A stretch of DNA of 51,005 bases from Actinomycetaceae bacterium. Its GTDB lineage: Bacteria > Actinomycetota > Actinomycetes > Actinomycetales > Actinomycetaceae. Both the position numbers and the translations under genes were made by a program. How positions within the stretch are numbered: the first letter of the stretch is position 1; the number at the start of each line of letters is the position of its first letter. The notes beneath the pieces are model-generated. The model saw nothing but the letters and a program-made list of their open reading frames with translations, made no database searches and was not told the origin of the DNA. Below are positions 44,221-51,005 of this stretch, piece after piece. The stretch spans positions 33,598 through 84,602 of the forward strand of contig JAUNLN010000006.1 of NCBI GenBank assembly GCA_030532245.1, written 5' to 3'.

Positions 44221-45884
44221 ACCCCTGATTGTGCCACCTTTACTTCGGATCTGAGCTCTGCGGCGTGCGCGCGAGCGGTTTGTGACGATTCCGACCCCGA
44301 AAGCATGCGGGCGAGTTCCACGATTCGTTCTTCTTCTGTGAGCCCTTTCACTTCCGTGGTTGCGCCTGTTTTTGTGATGAGGAGGTGGCTGTCGGCCCAC
44401 GCGGCTACTTGTGCGAGGTGGGTGACTACGAGTACTTGGCGGCCTTTCGCAAGGCGCGCGAGTCTGCGTCCGACTTCACGGGCTGCGCGCCCGCCTACTC
44501 CGGCGTCGACTTCGTCGAAAACGTAGGTGAGTTGCTCTGTGTTTACGCCGCTGTGTTCGGCTAGCACGACTTCGAGTGCGAGCATGACGCGCGAGAGTTC
44601 ACCTCCGGAGGCGCCGTGGCCAAGGGGTGCAGGGTTCGCATCCCTGTGTGCCTGCAGGAGCATTTCTACTTCTTCTAGGCCATTCGAGCCTGGCTTTTCG
44701 CGCTTTTTTAGTGCAACGATGAGGCGCGCGTCTTTCATGGAAAGCCCCGCGAGCTCCTTATCTACAAGCTTTGAAAGTTTTGCGGCTAGTTTCATTCGGG
44801 AGGTCGATAGCGCGGCCCCGGTTTCCAACACTTTTGCCTGGGCTGCGCGCAGTGCTTCTTCGAGTTCGGCGAGGCGATCGTCCCTGCGTTCGAGGTCTTC
44901 TAGGCGTGCTTCAGCCTCGTCGGTCCAGGCAAGGAGTGCGGGAATGTCGAGTGCACGGCCGCGAAGGAGGGACGTGATCGCCCTTCTGCGCTGGTGCACG
45001 TATTCGAGGCGCTCAGGATCAGCGTTGAGTTCCGAGAGGTAGTCGGTGAGGTCATCGCGGATGGTCTCTAGCTCAACCAGTTGCTCGGTGAGTCTGCGCG
45101 CCATGTCGGCGATTTTCGGGTCGAGGTTTTGCGCGCGGGAAAGCTCGTTTACCGCGGTTCCAACGCCGTCGATACTGCCCATGCCGTCAGCTCCCGCGAG
45201 CGCCCGATAAGCTCCCGCGATGGCTCCGCGCAGTTGCTCGGCGTTGGTGATCCTCTCGGCTTCGAGGCGTAGTTCCTCTTCCTCCCCGTCCTTTGGGTCA
45301 AGTGCCCTCACTTTTTGCACGACGGGGCGTAGCTGCGCGATTTCACTTTCGGCTTCGCTGAGGCTGCGCGCAAAGGAGTCGAGGGTTTGCTTGGCGGTCA
45401 CCGCACCGCTCCACGCTTCGCGGTATTCGGATACGAGGCGTTCGTGCGCGGCCCCTCCGAAGAGGTCTAGGAGTTCGCGCTGTTTGCTCGGTGAGCGAAG
45501 CTCAATCTGGTCTGACTGGCCGTGAATGACCGCGAGATGCCCCGACAGTTCGGTCAAGGTAGATACGGGTGCCGGCCGCCTATCTAGGTAGGCTCGCGAC
45601 CTGGATTCGGATACTTTGCGGGAGACCACCACCTGGTCTCCCTCCACGTCGAATTCGCGCAAGACTTCGGGGTCCACTTGGAATACGCCGTCGACGATGG
45701 CTTCAGACTCCCCCGCCCTGATTTTGGAGGAGTCTGCCCTCTGGCCGAGCAGGAGCTGCAGGGACCACAGGATCATGGTTTTGCCCGCGCCGGTTTCGCC
45801 CGTCAAAACGGTGAGGCCGGGCGCGAACTCGACTTGCGCAGACTCTAGAACCCCGAGGTTCTCTATGCGAAGTTCTTCGATCAA
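44217..45884 (-). CDS. recN: DNA repair protein RecN
   Basis: SMC-like ATPase for double-strand break repair. It has 555 residues from the chosen start. Walker A is GETGAGKT (29-36), with Thr in the last position; a long coiled coil occupies about 160-370; ASGGELSRVMLALE is the signature and YVFDEVDAGVGG the Walker B region. The TTG at 45882-45884 overlaps the nadK stop by 4 bp (TTGA) and has GGAGG just upstream; the longer frame to 45911 has no ribosome site. Confidence 0.96.
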   Translation of the reverse strand: MIEELRIENLGVLESAQVEFAPGLTVLTGETGAGKTMILWSLQLLLGQRADSSKIRAGESEAIVDGVFQVDPEVLREFDVEGDQVVVSRKVSESRSRAYLDRRPAPVSTLTELSGHLAVIHGQSDQIELRSPSKQRELLDLFGGAAHERLVSEYREAWSGAVTAKQTLDSFARSLSEAESEIAQLRPVVQKVRALDPKDGEEEELRLEAERITNAEQLRGAIAGAYRALAGADGMGSIDGVGTAVNELSRAQNLDPKIADMARRLTEQLVELETIRDDLTDYLSELNADPERLEYVHQRRRAITSLLRGRALDIPALLAWTDEAEARLEDLERRDDRLAELEEALRAAQAKVLETGAALSTSRMKLAAKLSKLVDKELAGLSMKDARLIVALKKREKPGSNGLEEVEMLLQAHRDANPAPLGHGASGGELSRVMLALEVVLAEHSGVNTEQLTYVFDEVDAGVGGRAAREVGRRLARLAKGRQVLVVTHLAQVAAWADSHLLITKTGATTEVKGLTEEERIVELARMLSGSESSQTARAHAAELRSEVKVAQSGV

Positions 45885-46723
45885 GAATCCTCCAACCCCA
45901 GGCGTCGCCAACCGGAGACGGGGAGGTCAAACTTTGCCACTAGACGCGCGGAGAAGGGTGTGTCTGATAGGCGCGCGAGTTTTACGGGCGTTTTGGAGGG
46001 GCGGCAAAGGATTCGCGTGCCCGCGGGAGCGGTGATCTTCCTGATTCCGTCACACCATACTTCGATGTCTGCCCACTGCTGTTTGGTGATTGAGACTTCC
46101 AGCTCGGAGTTGGGGCCGACGACGAGGGGTCTTGTGAAGAGTCCGTGCGCGGCAAGTGGAACCATGAGCACGGCCTCCGTGTCGGGCCATACGACCGGGC
46201 CGCCCGCGGAGAACGAGTATGCGGTGGAGCCGGTGGGTGTAGACAGGATGATGCCGTCCGCGCCGTACGTAGACACGCCCTGGCCGTCTACGCCGATGCC
46301 GAAGTGTGCGGGGTGCGCAAGATCGGTGCGCATGATCGCGGCTTCGTTGATTGCCCAGTCGTGCGACACGTTTCCGTCCGGTGTTTCAATATCGATCTCG
46401 AGCGTCATGCGCTCTTCGACCGTGTAGTCGGCGTTCGCAACGTGCTCCACTAGGGATTCGAGGGAGCTTACCTCCGCTTCGGCGAGGAAACCCATGTGGC
46501 CAAGATTCACGCCAAGGAGGGGGATTCCACGCTCGCGCGCGTGTTGGAGCGACCACAGGATCGTGCCGTCTCCACCGAATACGAGAACCAGTTCGACTTC
46601 ACGATCACTGTTTGAGTCGACGACCTCAATGCCGCGCTCCTGCAGGGCTAGACTCACTTTGTCGGCGGATGCGCCCGCCTCCGCGCGGTTTTCGTTGACG
46701 ATCACCATTACGGACCGTGTCAT
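45881..46723 (-). CDS. nadK: NAD kinase
   Basis: Phosphorylates NAD to NADP. It has 280 residues. GGDGT is at 50-54, NLGHMGFLAE follows, and GADGIILSTPTGSTAYSFSAGGP is the second family signature. The ATG overlaps the tlyA stop by one base (TAATG). The order tlyA-nadK-recN is standard in actinobacteria. Confidence 0.97.
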   Translation of the reverse strand: MTRSVMVIVNENRAEAGASADKVSLALQERGIEVVDSNSDREVELVLVFGGDGTILWSLQHARERGIPLLGVNLGHMGFLAEAEVSSLESLVEHVANADYTVEERMTLEIDIETPDGNVSHDWAINEAAIMRTDLAHPAHFGIGVDGQGVSTYGADGIILSTPTGSTAYSFSAGGPVVWPDTEAVLMVPLAAHGLFTRPLVVGPNSELEVSITKQQWADIEVWCDGIRKITAPAGTRILCRPSKTPVKLARLSDTPFSARLVAKFDLPVSGWRRLGLEDS

Positions 46724-47568
46724 TAATGCCCCTTTGAAGTCTGGTTCGCGCCGGCCGGCCCCGCGTCGATCGCTTCTTCGATGCGCAGATCCAAGTCGGC
46801 CTGGTCGATGGCTGAAGGATGATCCGCGCGCAGTGCCACAAAGTACTCGACGTTTCCGGCAGGCCCTGGAAGCGGACTAGCCGCGAGGCCGTACACCTGT
46901 AGGCCGAGTGCGAACGCTGCGTCCAAAACCTGGCGGATCGCGAAGTGGTGTAGCTTCGTGTCGCGAACCACGCCTCCGGCCCCTAGCTTATCTCGACCTA
47001 CTTCAAACTGCGGTTTCACCATCAACAGGAAGTCAGCCTGTGGATGGGCGGCCGCGCGCAGTGCGGGTAGCACGAGCGTTAGCGAAATGAACGACAGGTC
47101 TGAAACGACGATTGTAGGCGCAGGTGCGACACTTTCGGGCTTCAGGTAGCGCACGTTCGTGCGGTCGAGTACTTCTACGCGGGGGTCGGACTGGAGTCGC
47201 CAAATCAGCTGGCCGTAGCCCACGTCTACGGCGACTACTTTCCCAGCGCCTGCACGCAACAGTACGTCGGTGAAGCCGCCCGTCGACGCGCCCGCATCCA
47301 GGCAGCGAGCACCGCGAATATTCGGGGCGAGGTCGCCGAGAATTTCGAGTGCTCCCGCGAGCTTGTATGCGCCGCGCGAAGCGTAGTTTGGGCTGGATGT
47401 TTCATCGATGAGGAGGGCTTGCGCCGGATCCATTTGTCTTGCGGGCTTGGTGACTACCTCCCCGTCAAGCTTCACGAATCCGGCGTGGATGAGTTCCTGC
47501 GCCTTGGTGCGAGATGGGGCGAGGCCTCGGCGTACCATCTCGGAGTCGATACGCCTTAGCTTCGCCAC
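46723..47568 (-). CDS. tlyA: TlyA family rRNA 2'-O-methyltransferase
   Basis: Methylates ribose positions in 16S and 23S rRNA (C1409 and C1920 in mycobacteria), which affects capreomycin sensitivity. It has 281 residues. An N-terminal S4 domain (about 5-65) precedes a FtsJ-like methyltransferase with LDAGASTGGFTD (near 89-100) and VVAVDVGYGQL. The GTG start has GAGGAGG seven bases upstream. The first 13 bases overlap the end of the small ORF at 47556-47693. Confidence 0.96.
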   Translation of the reverse strand: MAKLRRIDSEMVRRGLAPSRTKAQELIHAGFVKLDGEVVTKPARQMDPAQALLIDETSSPNYASRGAYKLAGALEILGDLAPNIRGARCLDAGASTGGFTDVLLRAGAGKVVAVDVGYGQLIWRLQSDPRVEVLDRTNVRYLKPESVAPAPTIVVSDLSFISLTLVLPALRAAAHPQADFLLMVKPQFEVGRDKLGAGGVVRDTKLHHFAIRQVLDAAFALGLQVYGLAASPLPGPAGNVEYFVALRADHPSAIDQADLDLRIEEAIDAGPAGANQTSKGH

Positions 47569-47693
47569 GATCCGGCCTCCTCGCCGAGCGCCGCGAACAG
47601 TTCAGCCTCGGCTGCGCGAAGCTGAACTAGGCGCTCTTCGATTGGAAGTTCACTGACTTCGAGCCAGTGTTCTTCCCATTCTTCGAGGTTCAC
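47556..47693 (-). CDS. Small acidic ORF of 45 residues between the HAD gene and tlyA
   Basis: A GTG-started ORF with GAGGAG eight bases upstream. The predicted peptide is acidic and likely helical, with W6, W10 and W43, LEEWEEHWLEV near the start and RLVQLRAAEAELFAAL after it, so it may form a short coiled coil. It fills the 130-bp gap between the HAD gene and tlyA and overlaps tlyA by 13 bp. M. tuberculosis also has a small gene (Rv1693) in this slot. No function is known. Confidence 0.7.
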   Translation of the reverse strand: MNLEEWEEHWLEVSELPIEERLVQLRAAEAELFAALGEEAGSWRS

Positions 47694-47698
47694 TTGAG

Positions 47699-50638
47699 TT
47701 ACTCCTCAGTGTCCTCGTCTGCGTTTTCCATGTACTGGGTTTCTTCCATCAAAGCCTCGAGGTCTTCCTCACCGGGGAGGAACTCTGGCACGGCTTCAAC
47801 GTCAACGTTTGCGAGTTCTTCTTCAGAAACGTCCGATGCCGGCATGTCTTCAACCTCAGCCGTCTCCTCGACTTCAGCCGCCTGTTCGACCTCGGGCGCC
47901 TGTTCGGCACCGTCTTCAAACTCGACTGCGTCTTCGACCTCGGGCTCCTCCACTACTGCCCGCTCGAGGATTCCCGCCGGGTCGTCGTTGTCTACGACCG
48001 TGATTTCGGGGCAGGAGACCTTCGTGTCGGTGAGGCGCTGGTGATCCCAAGCCGCCGCGATGAGAGCGCGGTAGGAGTCGAGCGTTACGGTCACTCCGTC
48101 CTCGGGTAGCACAATGCCGTCGAGGGTGAGGCGACCGGACACGACCTTCGCAATCTGGCCGACGCCGCAGCTCCACGTGCCGTCCTGGTGGTGGCGCGGA
48201 CGCGGATGCGGCTCGCCTAGGCCACGCAGGTCGGTGTGTACGAGCTGGGGACGCAGACCGCGATCAGCGAGGATCACGTCGCGAGCATCGTGAACGCCCG
48301 TTAGTACGTGCATCGACGGAATCGAAGCGGAGAGCGCTCCGGCAACGTCGGTTTCGAGGCGGTCGCCAACAGCGATCGCATGTTCGCCGGCAACGAGCTC
48401 AACCGCACCATGGAAGATACCCGGCAGCGGCTTGCCCGAAGCCTTCGGCTTCCTACCTGTAGAGGTGCGCAGCGCGCGCACGAGCGCACCGTTGCCGAGG
48501 GCGAAACCGCGCTCGGTCGGCAGCGAGGCGTCGAGGTTGGTCGCGTAGAAGGCGGCACCGTTGTTGATTGCGAGCGCACCTTCGGAGAGGCGCTCCCAGT
48601 TGAGGGACTTGTCGAGGCCCTGCACTACAGCATCGGGCTCGTCATCGGCCGACTCGACGATCGTGAAACCGCCCTGTTCAACGGCTTCGCGCAGGCCTTC
48701 GCCACCGATTACGAGGATCTTGGCACCCTCTTCGAGGTCTTCCCTCATGAGCTTCACGGAGTCCATGGCCGAAGTCATTACGTCTTCGGGCTCTGCGGGG
48801 AATCCGAGAGAGCTGAGCTGCTCTGCGACGGCCTTGGGCGTGCGCGAGGAGTTGTTGGTGACGTACACGTGCGTCATTCCACCATCGACAGCCGCGGTGA
48901 CACTCTCAGCGGCGTGAGGGATCGGTTCGGAACCCTGGTAGCAAACGCCGTCTAGGTCGAGGATCACGGTGTCGTAGCGCTGCGAGAGAGGCTCTTCGGA
49001 GCCCTTCAGGTCGGAGCGCACGTCGTCAACGTCGGATTCTGCGAGCATCTTGAGGTCGAGGATGTCGTTGTCTTCCTCTTCTGCCGGAATCGCGCCTTCA
49101 ACCTCGTTTGCCTCGTCTTCACGGCCGAGCGCACGCAGGTGGTCTACCTGTGCGCTCATGAGGCGGCGACGGAAGTCCGGGTCGGCATCTTCGCTGAGTT
49201 TACTGAGCGCGTTCTCGACGAGAACGAGTGCGGTCTCAAACTCGCCGAGGTCGGAGCGTGCGCCCGCTGCCACGAGCACGAGTTCGACCTGTTCTGCGAG
49301 GTCGACTTGCGACATATCGGTTTCTTCAATAAGCTCTAGTGCCTTCTCCGGCTTGCCTAGGCCACGCTCGGCGTCGGCCTCTACTGCGCGCAGCGAGTAG
49401 TCGTTGCGCATGCGGCGAACAGCGCGAACCTCGCGAAGAGCTTCCTGGTAGCGCTCGGTTGCGTATGCGGTTAGTGCGGCGGCTTCGCGGACGATGTCTA
49501 CGCGGCCCGCGCGCTTAACCGCTGCCTGCGCGTACGTGTATGCGCGCTCGGGATCAAGGTCGATGAGTTGCCCTGCCATGACGAGGAGTTTTGCAACCTC
49601 TTCTTGGCTGTGCGAGCCGAGGGTTGCGAGCGTCTCGTATGCCTGCTCGTCTAGTTCGGTGCCCTTCAGGCCATCGGGAATGGGGAGGCCACCAATCTGG
49701 TGACGCGGCTCTGCGAAGTCCTGGTCGAACTGGTCGTGAGCCATGATGCGAGCGTCGCGCTCGTCGCGGTCGAAGTTGTCGCCGCGGACATCGTGCCTTC
49801 GGTCATCAAACGAACGGGAGGGGCGACCTTCTCGGTCGAAACGACGACCTCCGCGGTCGTCAAAACGCTTGCCACGATCACCGTCGAAGCCACGGCCGCG
49901 ATCACCGAAGCCGCGACCACGATCATCGCGGTCAAAGCGACGGCCACCACGGTCGTCACGATCGAAACGGCGGCCACCACGGTCGCCACGATCTTCAAAA
50001 CGCTTACGCTCACCATCGAAACGACGACCACCGCGGTCATCAAAACGCTTGCCACGGTCCTCGAAACGCTTACGCTCACCATCGAAGCCGCGACCGCGAT
50101 CGTCACGATCGAAACGGCGGCCACCACGGTCGTCACGGTCGAAGCGACGCTCACCGCGATCCTCGAAACGCTTGCGTTCACCGTCAAAGCCGTGGCCGCG
50201 ATTGTCGCGGTCAAAGCGGCGGCCACCACGGTCGTCACGGTCGAAGCGACGCTCGCCACGATCTTCAAAACGCTTACGCTCACCGTCGAAACGGCGACCA
50301 CCGCGGTCGTCGAAACGCTTGCCACGGTCTTCGAAACGCTTACCGCGCTCGCCATCGAAGCCACGGCCACGATCACCGAAGCCGCGTCCGCGATCGTCGC
50401 GATCGAAGCGGCGGCCACCACGGTCGTCGCGGTTGAAGCGGCCTTCGGACCGGTCGTTGTCGTACCTGCGTCCGCGGCCTGCGAAGTCGGAACGGCCTTC
50501 GGAGCGGTCGAAGCGTCGCTCGCCTCGCTCACTGTTTGATTCGAACCGTTTGCCGCGGTTTCCAAAGTCTCCTCGGTGCTCTCCGCGCCACTGCCTATTA
50601 TCAAAATCTCTATTATTACCGCGATGGTTCTCGGCCAT
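47699..50638 (-). CDS. RG-rich, TPR-like and HAD-IIA phosphatase fusion protein
   Basis: A 979-residue protein in four parts. Residues 1-300 are a disordered Arg/Gly/Asp/Phe repeat region (units like RRFDRDDRG and KRFEDRG). Residues about 316-520 form a helical, TPR-like array. Residues about 550-880 are a HAD-IIA (NagD-type) phosphatase with DLDGVCYQG (near 557), [10 protein letters not shown] and GDRLETD. The last 100 residues are highly acidic. In M. tuberculosis the TPR and HAD parts are separate genes (Rv1691 and Rv1692, the latter a glycerol-3-phosphate phosphatase). The ATG has GAGG five bases upstream. It heads the tlyA-nadK-recN operon. Confidence 0.88.
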   Translation of the reverse strand: MAENHRGNNRDFDNRQWRGEHRGDFGNRGKRFESNSERGERRFDRSEGRSDFAGRGRRYDNDRSEGRFNRDDRGGRRFDRDDRGRGFGDRGRGFDGERGKRFEDRGKRFDDRGGRRFDGERKRFEDRGERRFDRDDRGGRRFDRDNRGHGFDGERKRFEDRGERRFDRDDRGGRRFDRDDRGRGFDGERKRFEDRGKRFDDRGGRRFDGERKRFEDRGDRGGRRFDRDDRGGRRFDRDDRGRGFGDRGRGFDGDRGKRFDDRGGRRFDREGRPSRSFDDRRHDVRGDNFDRDERDARIMAHDQFDQDFAEPRHQIGGLPIPDGLKGTELDEQAYETLATLGSHSQEEVAKLLVMAGQLIDLDPERAYTYAQAAVKRAGRVDIVREAAALTAYATERYQEALREVRAVRRMRNDYSLRAVEADAERGLGKPEKALELIEETDMSQVDLAEQVELVLVAAGARSDLGEFETALVLVENALSKLSEDADPDFRRRLMSAQVDHLRALGREDEANEVEGAIPAEEEDNDILDLKMLAESDVDDVRSDLKGSEEPLSQRYDTVILDLDGVCYQGSEPIPHAAESVTAAVDGGMTHVYVTNNSSRTPKAVAEQLSSLGFPAEPEDVMTSAMDSVKLMREDLEEGAKILVIGGEGLREAVEQGGFTIVESADDEPDAVVQGLDKSLNWERLSEGALAINNGAAFYATNLDASLPTERGFALGNGALVRALRTSTGRKPKASGKPLPGIFHGAVELVAGEHAIAVGDRLETDVAGALSASIPSMHVLTGVHDARDVILADRGLRPQLVHTDLRGLGEPHPRPRHHQDGTWSCGVGQIAKVVSGRLTLDGIVLPEDGVTVTLDSYRALIAAAWDHQRLTDTKVSCPEITVVDNDDPAGILERAVVEEPEVEDAVEFEDGAEQAPEVEQAAEVEETAEVEDMPASDVSEEELANVDVEAVPEFLPGEEDLEALMEETQYMENADEDTEE
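49813..50533 (-). repeat. Imperfect tandem repeats encoding the RG-rich region
   Basis: The DNA is a run of 27-60 base units encoding [32 protein letters not shown] and [10 protein letters not shown]. Because of the codon pattern, several other frames on both strands also stay open here. The block has repeated longer segments, such as [13 protein letters not shown] at least three times, which suggests growth by recombination or slippage. Confidence 0.85.
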
Positions 50639-50709
50639 TTCAACCTCTTTTTTCTTGTAGTACCAGACGTCTCTGGCTGCGCGCTCCTACCTCAGGAGGC
50701 GCATGTTTC

Positions 50710-50715
50710 ATAATA
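50710..50715 (-). promoter_or_regulatory. Candidate -10 element for the HAD-tlyA operon
   Basis: TATTAT on the minus strand lies about 72 bases upstream of the ATG. The -35 region (TAAAAT at 17-base spacing) is poor. Between it and the ATG, a hairpin with arms GCGC-TCCT and AGGA-GCGC (50681-50702) would be at the 5' end of the mRNA. Confidence 0.35.
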
Positions 50716-50900
50716 CCGCCCAAGTATCGAAGATTTTAGGGCATAAACAGTGACATGCCGCGCTGTATCGAGCGCGAATAGTGTGTTTTGGATTCAGAGC
50801 AGGCGCAGCGTGAGTTTCATCTGTAGCTGTGCGGCTTGATTCTAAGTTGATACAACACGGATTTCGTGTGTTGTATATGTTTCGTTGAGCCTGTTCTCTG

Positions 50901-51005
50901 GCATGCGACCGCGTTCGTTGCGCGTGCTTGGTTGCTTGTTGTTGTTTGGGAATTGTTTTGGGGCCTTGAACCAGTGTGTGGTTCAAGGCCCTAGTGTTGT
51001 TGTGT
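50901..51005 (+). promoter_or_regulatory. Likely rRNA operon leader (boxB/boxA-like region) reading rightward
   Basis: A hairpin with arms GCATGCG (50901-50907) and CGCGTGC (50921-50927) is followed by TTGTTGTTTGGGAATTG (50939-50955), similar to the boxA part of mycobacterial rRNA leaders (TGTTGTTTGAGAACTC). A perfect 13-bp hairpin (50961-50973 and 50979-50991) follows. The order boxB, boxA, stem matches an rRNA leader, so a 16S gene may start just beyond the window. The remaining gap (50644-50900) holds a 9-bp inverted repeat with ATACAACAC arms near 50850-50876 and no gene. Confidence 0.5.

Noticed and set aside
49666-50660. Long open frames on both strands over the repeat block (279 and 305 codons on plus, 325 on minus in another frame)
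   Set aside because: They are shadows of the RG-rich repeat coding; their translations are monotonous repeats (Arg/Pro/Ser or Val/Thr/Ala) without a domain, and only the HAD fusion frame continues into conserved sequence.
50961-50991. tRNA-like GGTTCAAGGCCC sequence near the right end
   Set aside because: It is one arm of a simple perfect hairpin; no cloverleaf, D-loop or anticodon arm can be drawn around it.

Overview
The window comes from a Gram-positive actinobacterium with a moderately high GC content. The evidence is a Wag31-type DivIVA, a division cluster without ftsA, the SteA/SteB pair, a SufBDCSU iron-sulfur operon headed by a SufR-type repressor, frequent GTG and TTG starts, and a likely rRNA leader with a mycobacteria-like boxB/boxA layout. 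The MurE substrate loop lacks the DNPR motif of diaminopimelate enzymes. That fits an L-Lys (or Orn) peptidoglycan and a relative of the Actinomycetaceae, but the family assignment is inference. No phage, transposase, CRISPR array or tRNA gene was found; this is core chromosome.

Region 1 (4-23595, all leftward) is the division and cell wall (dcw) cluster and its downstream neighbours. In transcription order: mraZ, rsmH, ftsL, ftsI, murE, murF, mraY, murD, ftsW, murG, murC, ftsQ, ftsZ, pgeF, sepF, yggT, wag31, lspA, an RluA-type pseudouridine synthase, a GNAT acetyltransferase and dnaE. Many junctions overlap by 1-14 bp (TGATG, ATGA, GTGA), so translation is probably coupled. MraZ-type boxes precede mraZ. 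Hairpins separate ftsQ from ftsZ and wag31 from lspA. yggS, usually found between pgeF and sepF, is missing from that slot.

Region 2 (23596-31818) holds a SixA-like phosphatase, a conserved small Cys protein convergent with an ABC-F ATPase, a rightward yhhQ-tgt-CPBP protease group (queuosine precursor salvage plus a membrane protease with a repetitive tail), and a long-chain acyl-CoA ligase behind an 18-bp perfect palindrome.

Region 3 (31819-38442, leftward) is a complete suf operon: sufR, sufB, sufD, a Rieske ferredoxin, sufC, sufS, sufU and sufT. A 43-residue Cys-rich protein, too short for most gene finders, is divergent from sufR.

Region 4 (38923-50638, leftward) is a second envelope and maintenance operon: an RG-rich/TPR/HAD fusion protein, an unlisted 45-residue ORF, tlyA, nadK, recN, steA, steB, a reduced MraY-like membrane protein, murJ and a NUDIX hydrolase. 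The right end (50639-51005) has no gene. It looks like the start of an rRNA operon leader reading rightward out of the window.

The most unusual items are the reduced MraY-like protein between steB and murJ, the three-part RG/TPR/HAD fusion, the Tgt pocket that resembles queuine-type enzymes, the non-DNPR MurE loop, and the two small ORFs.
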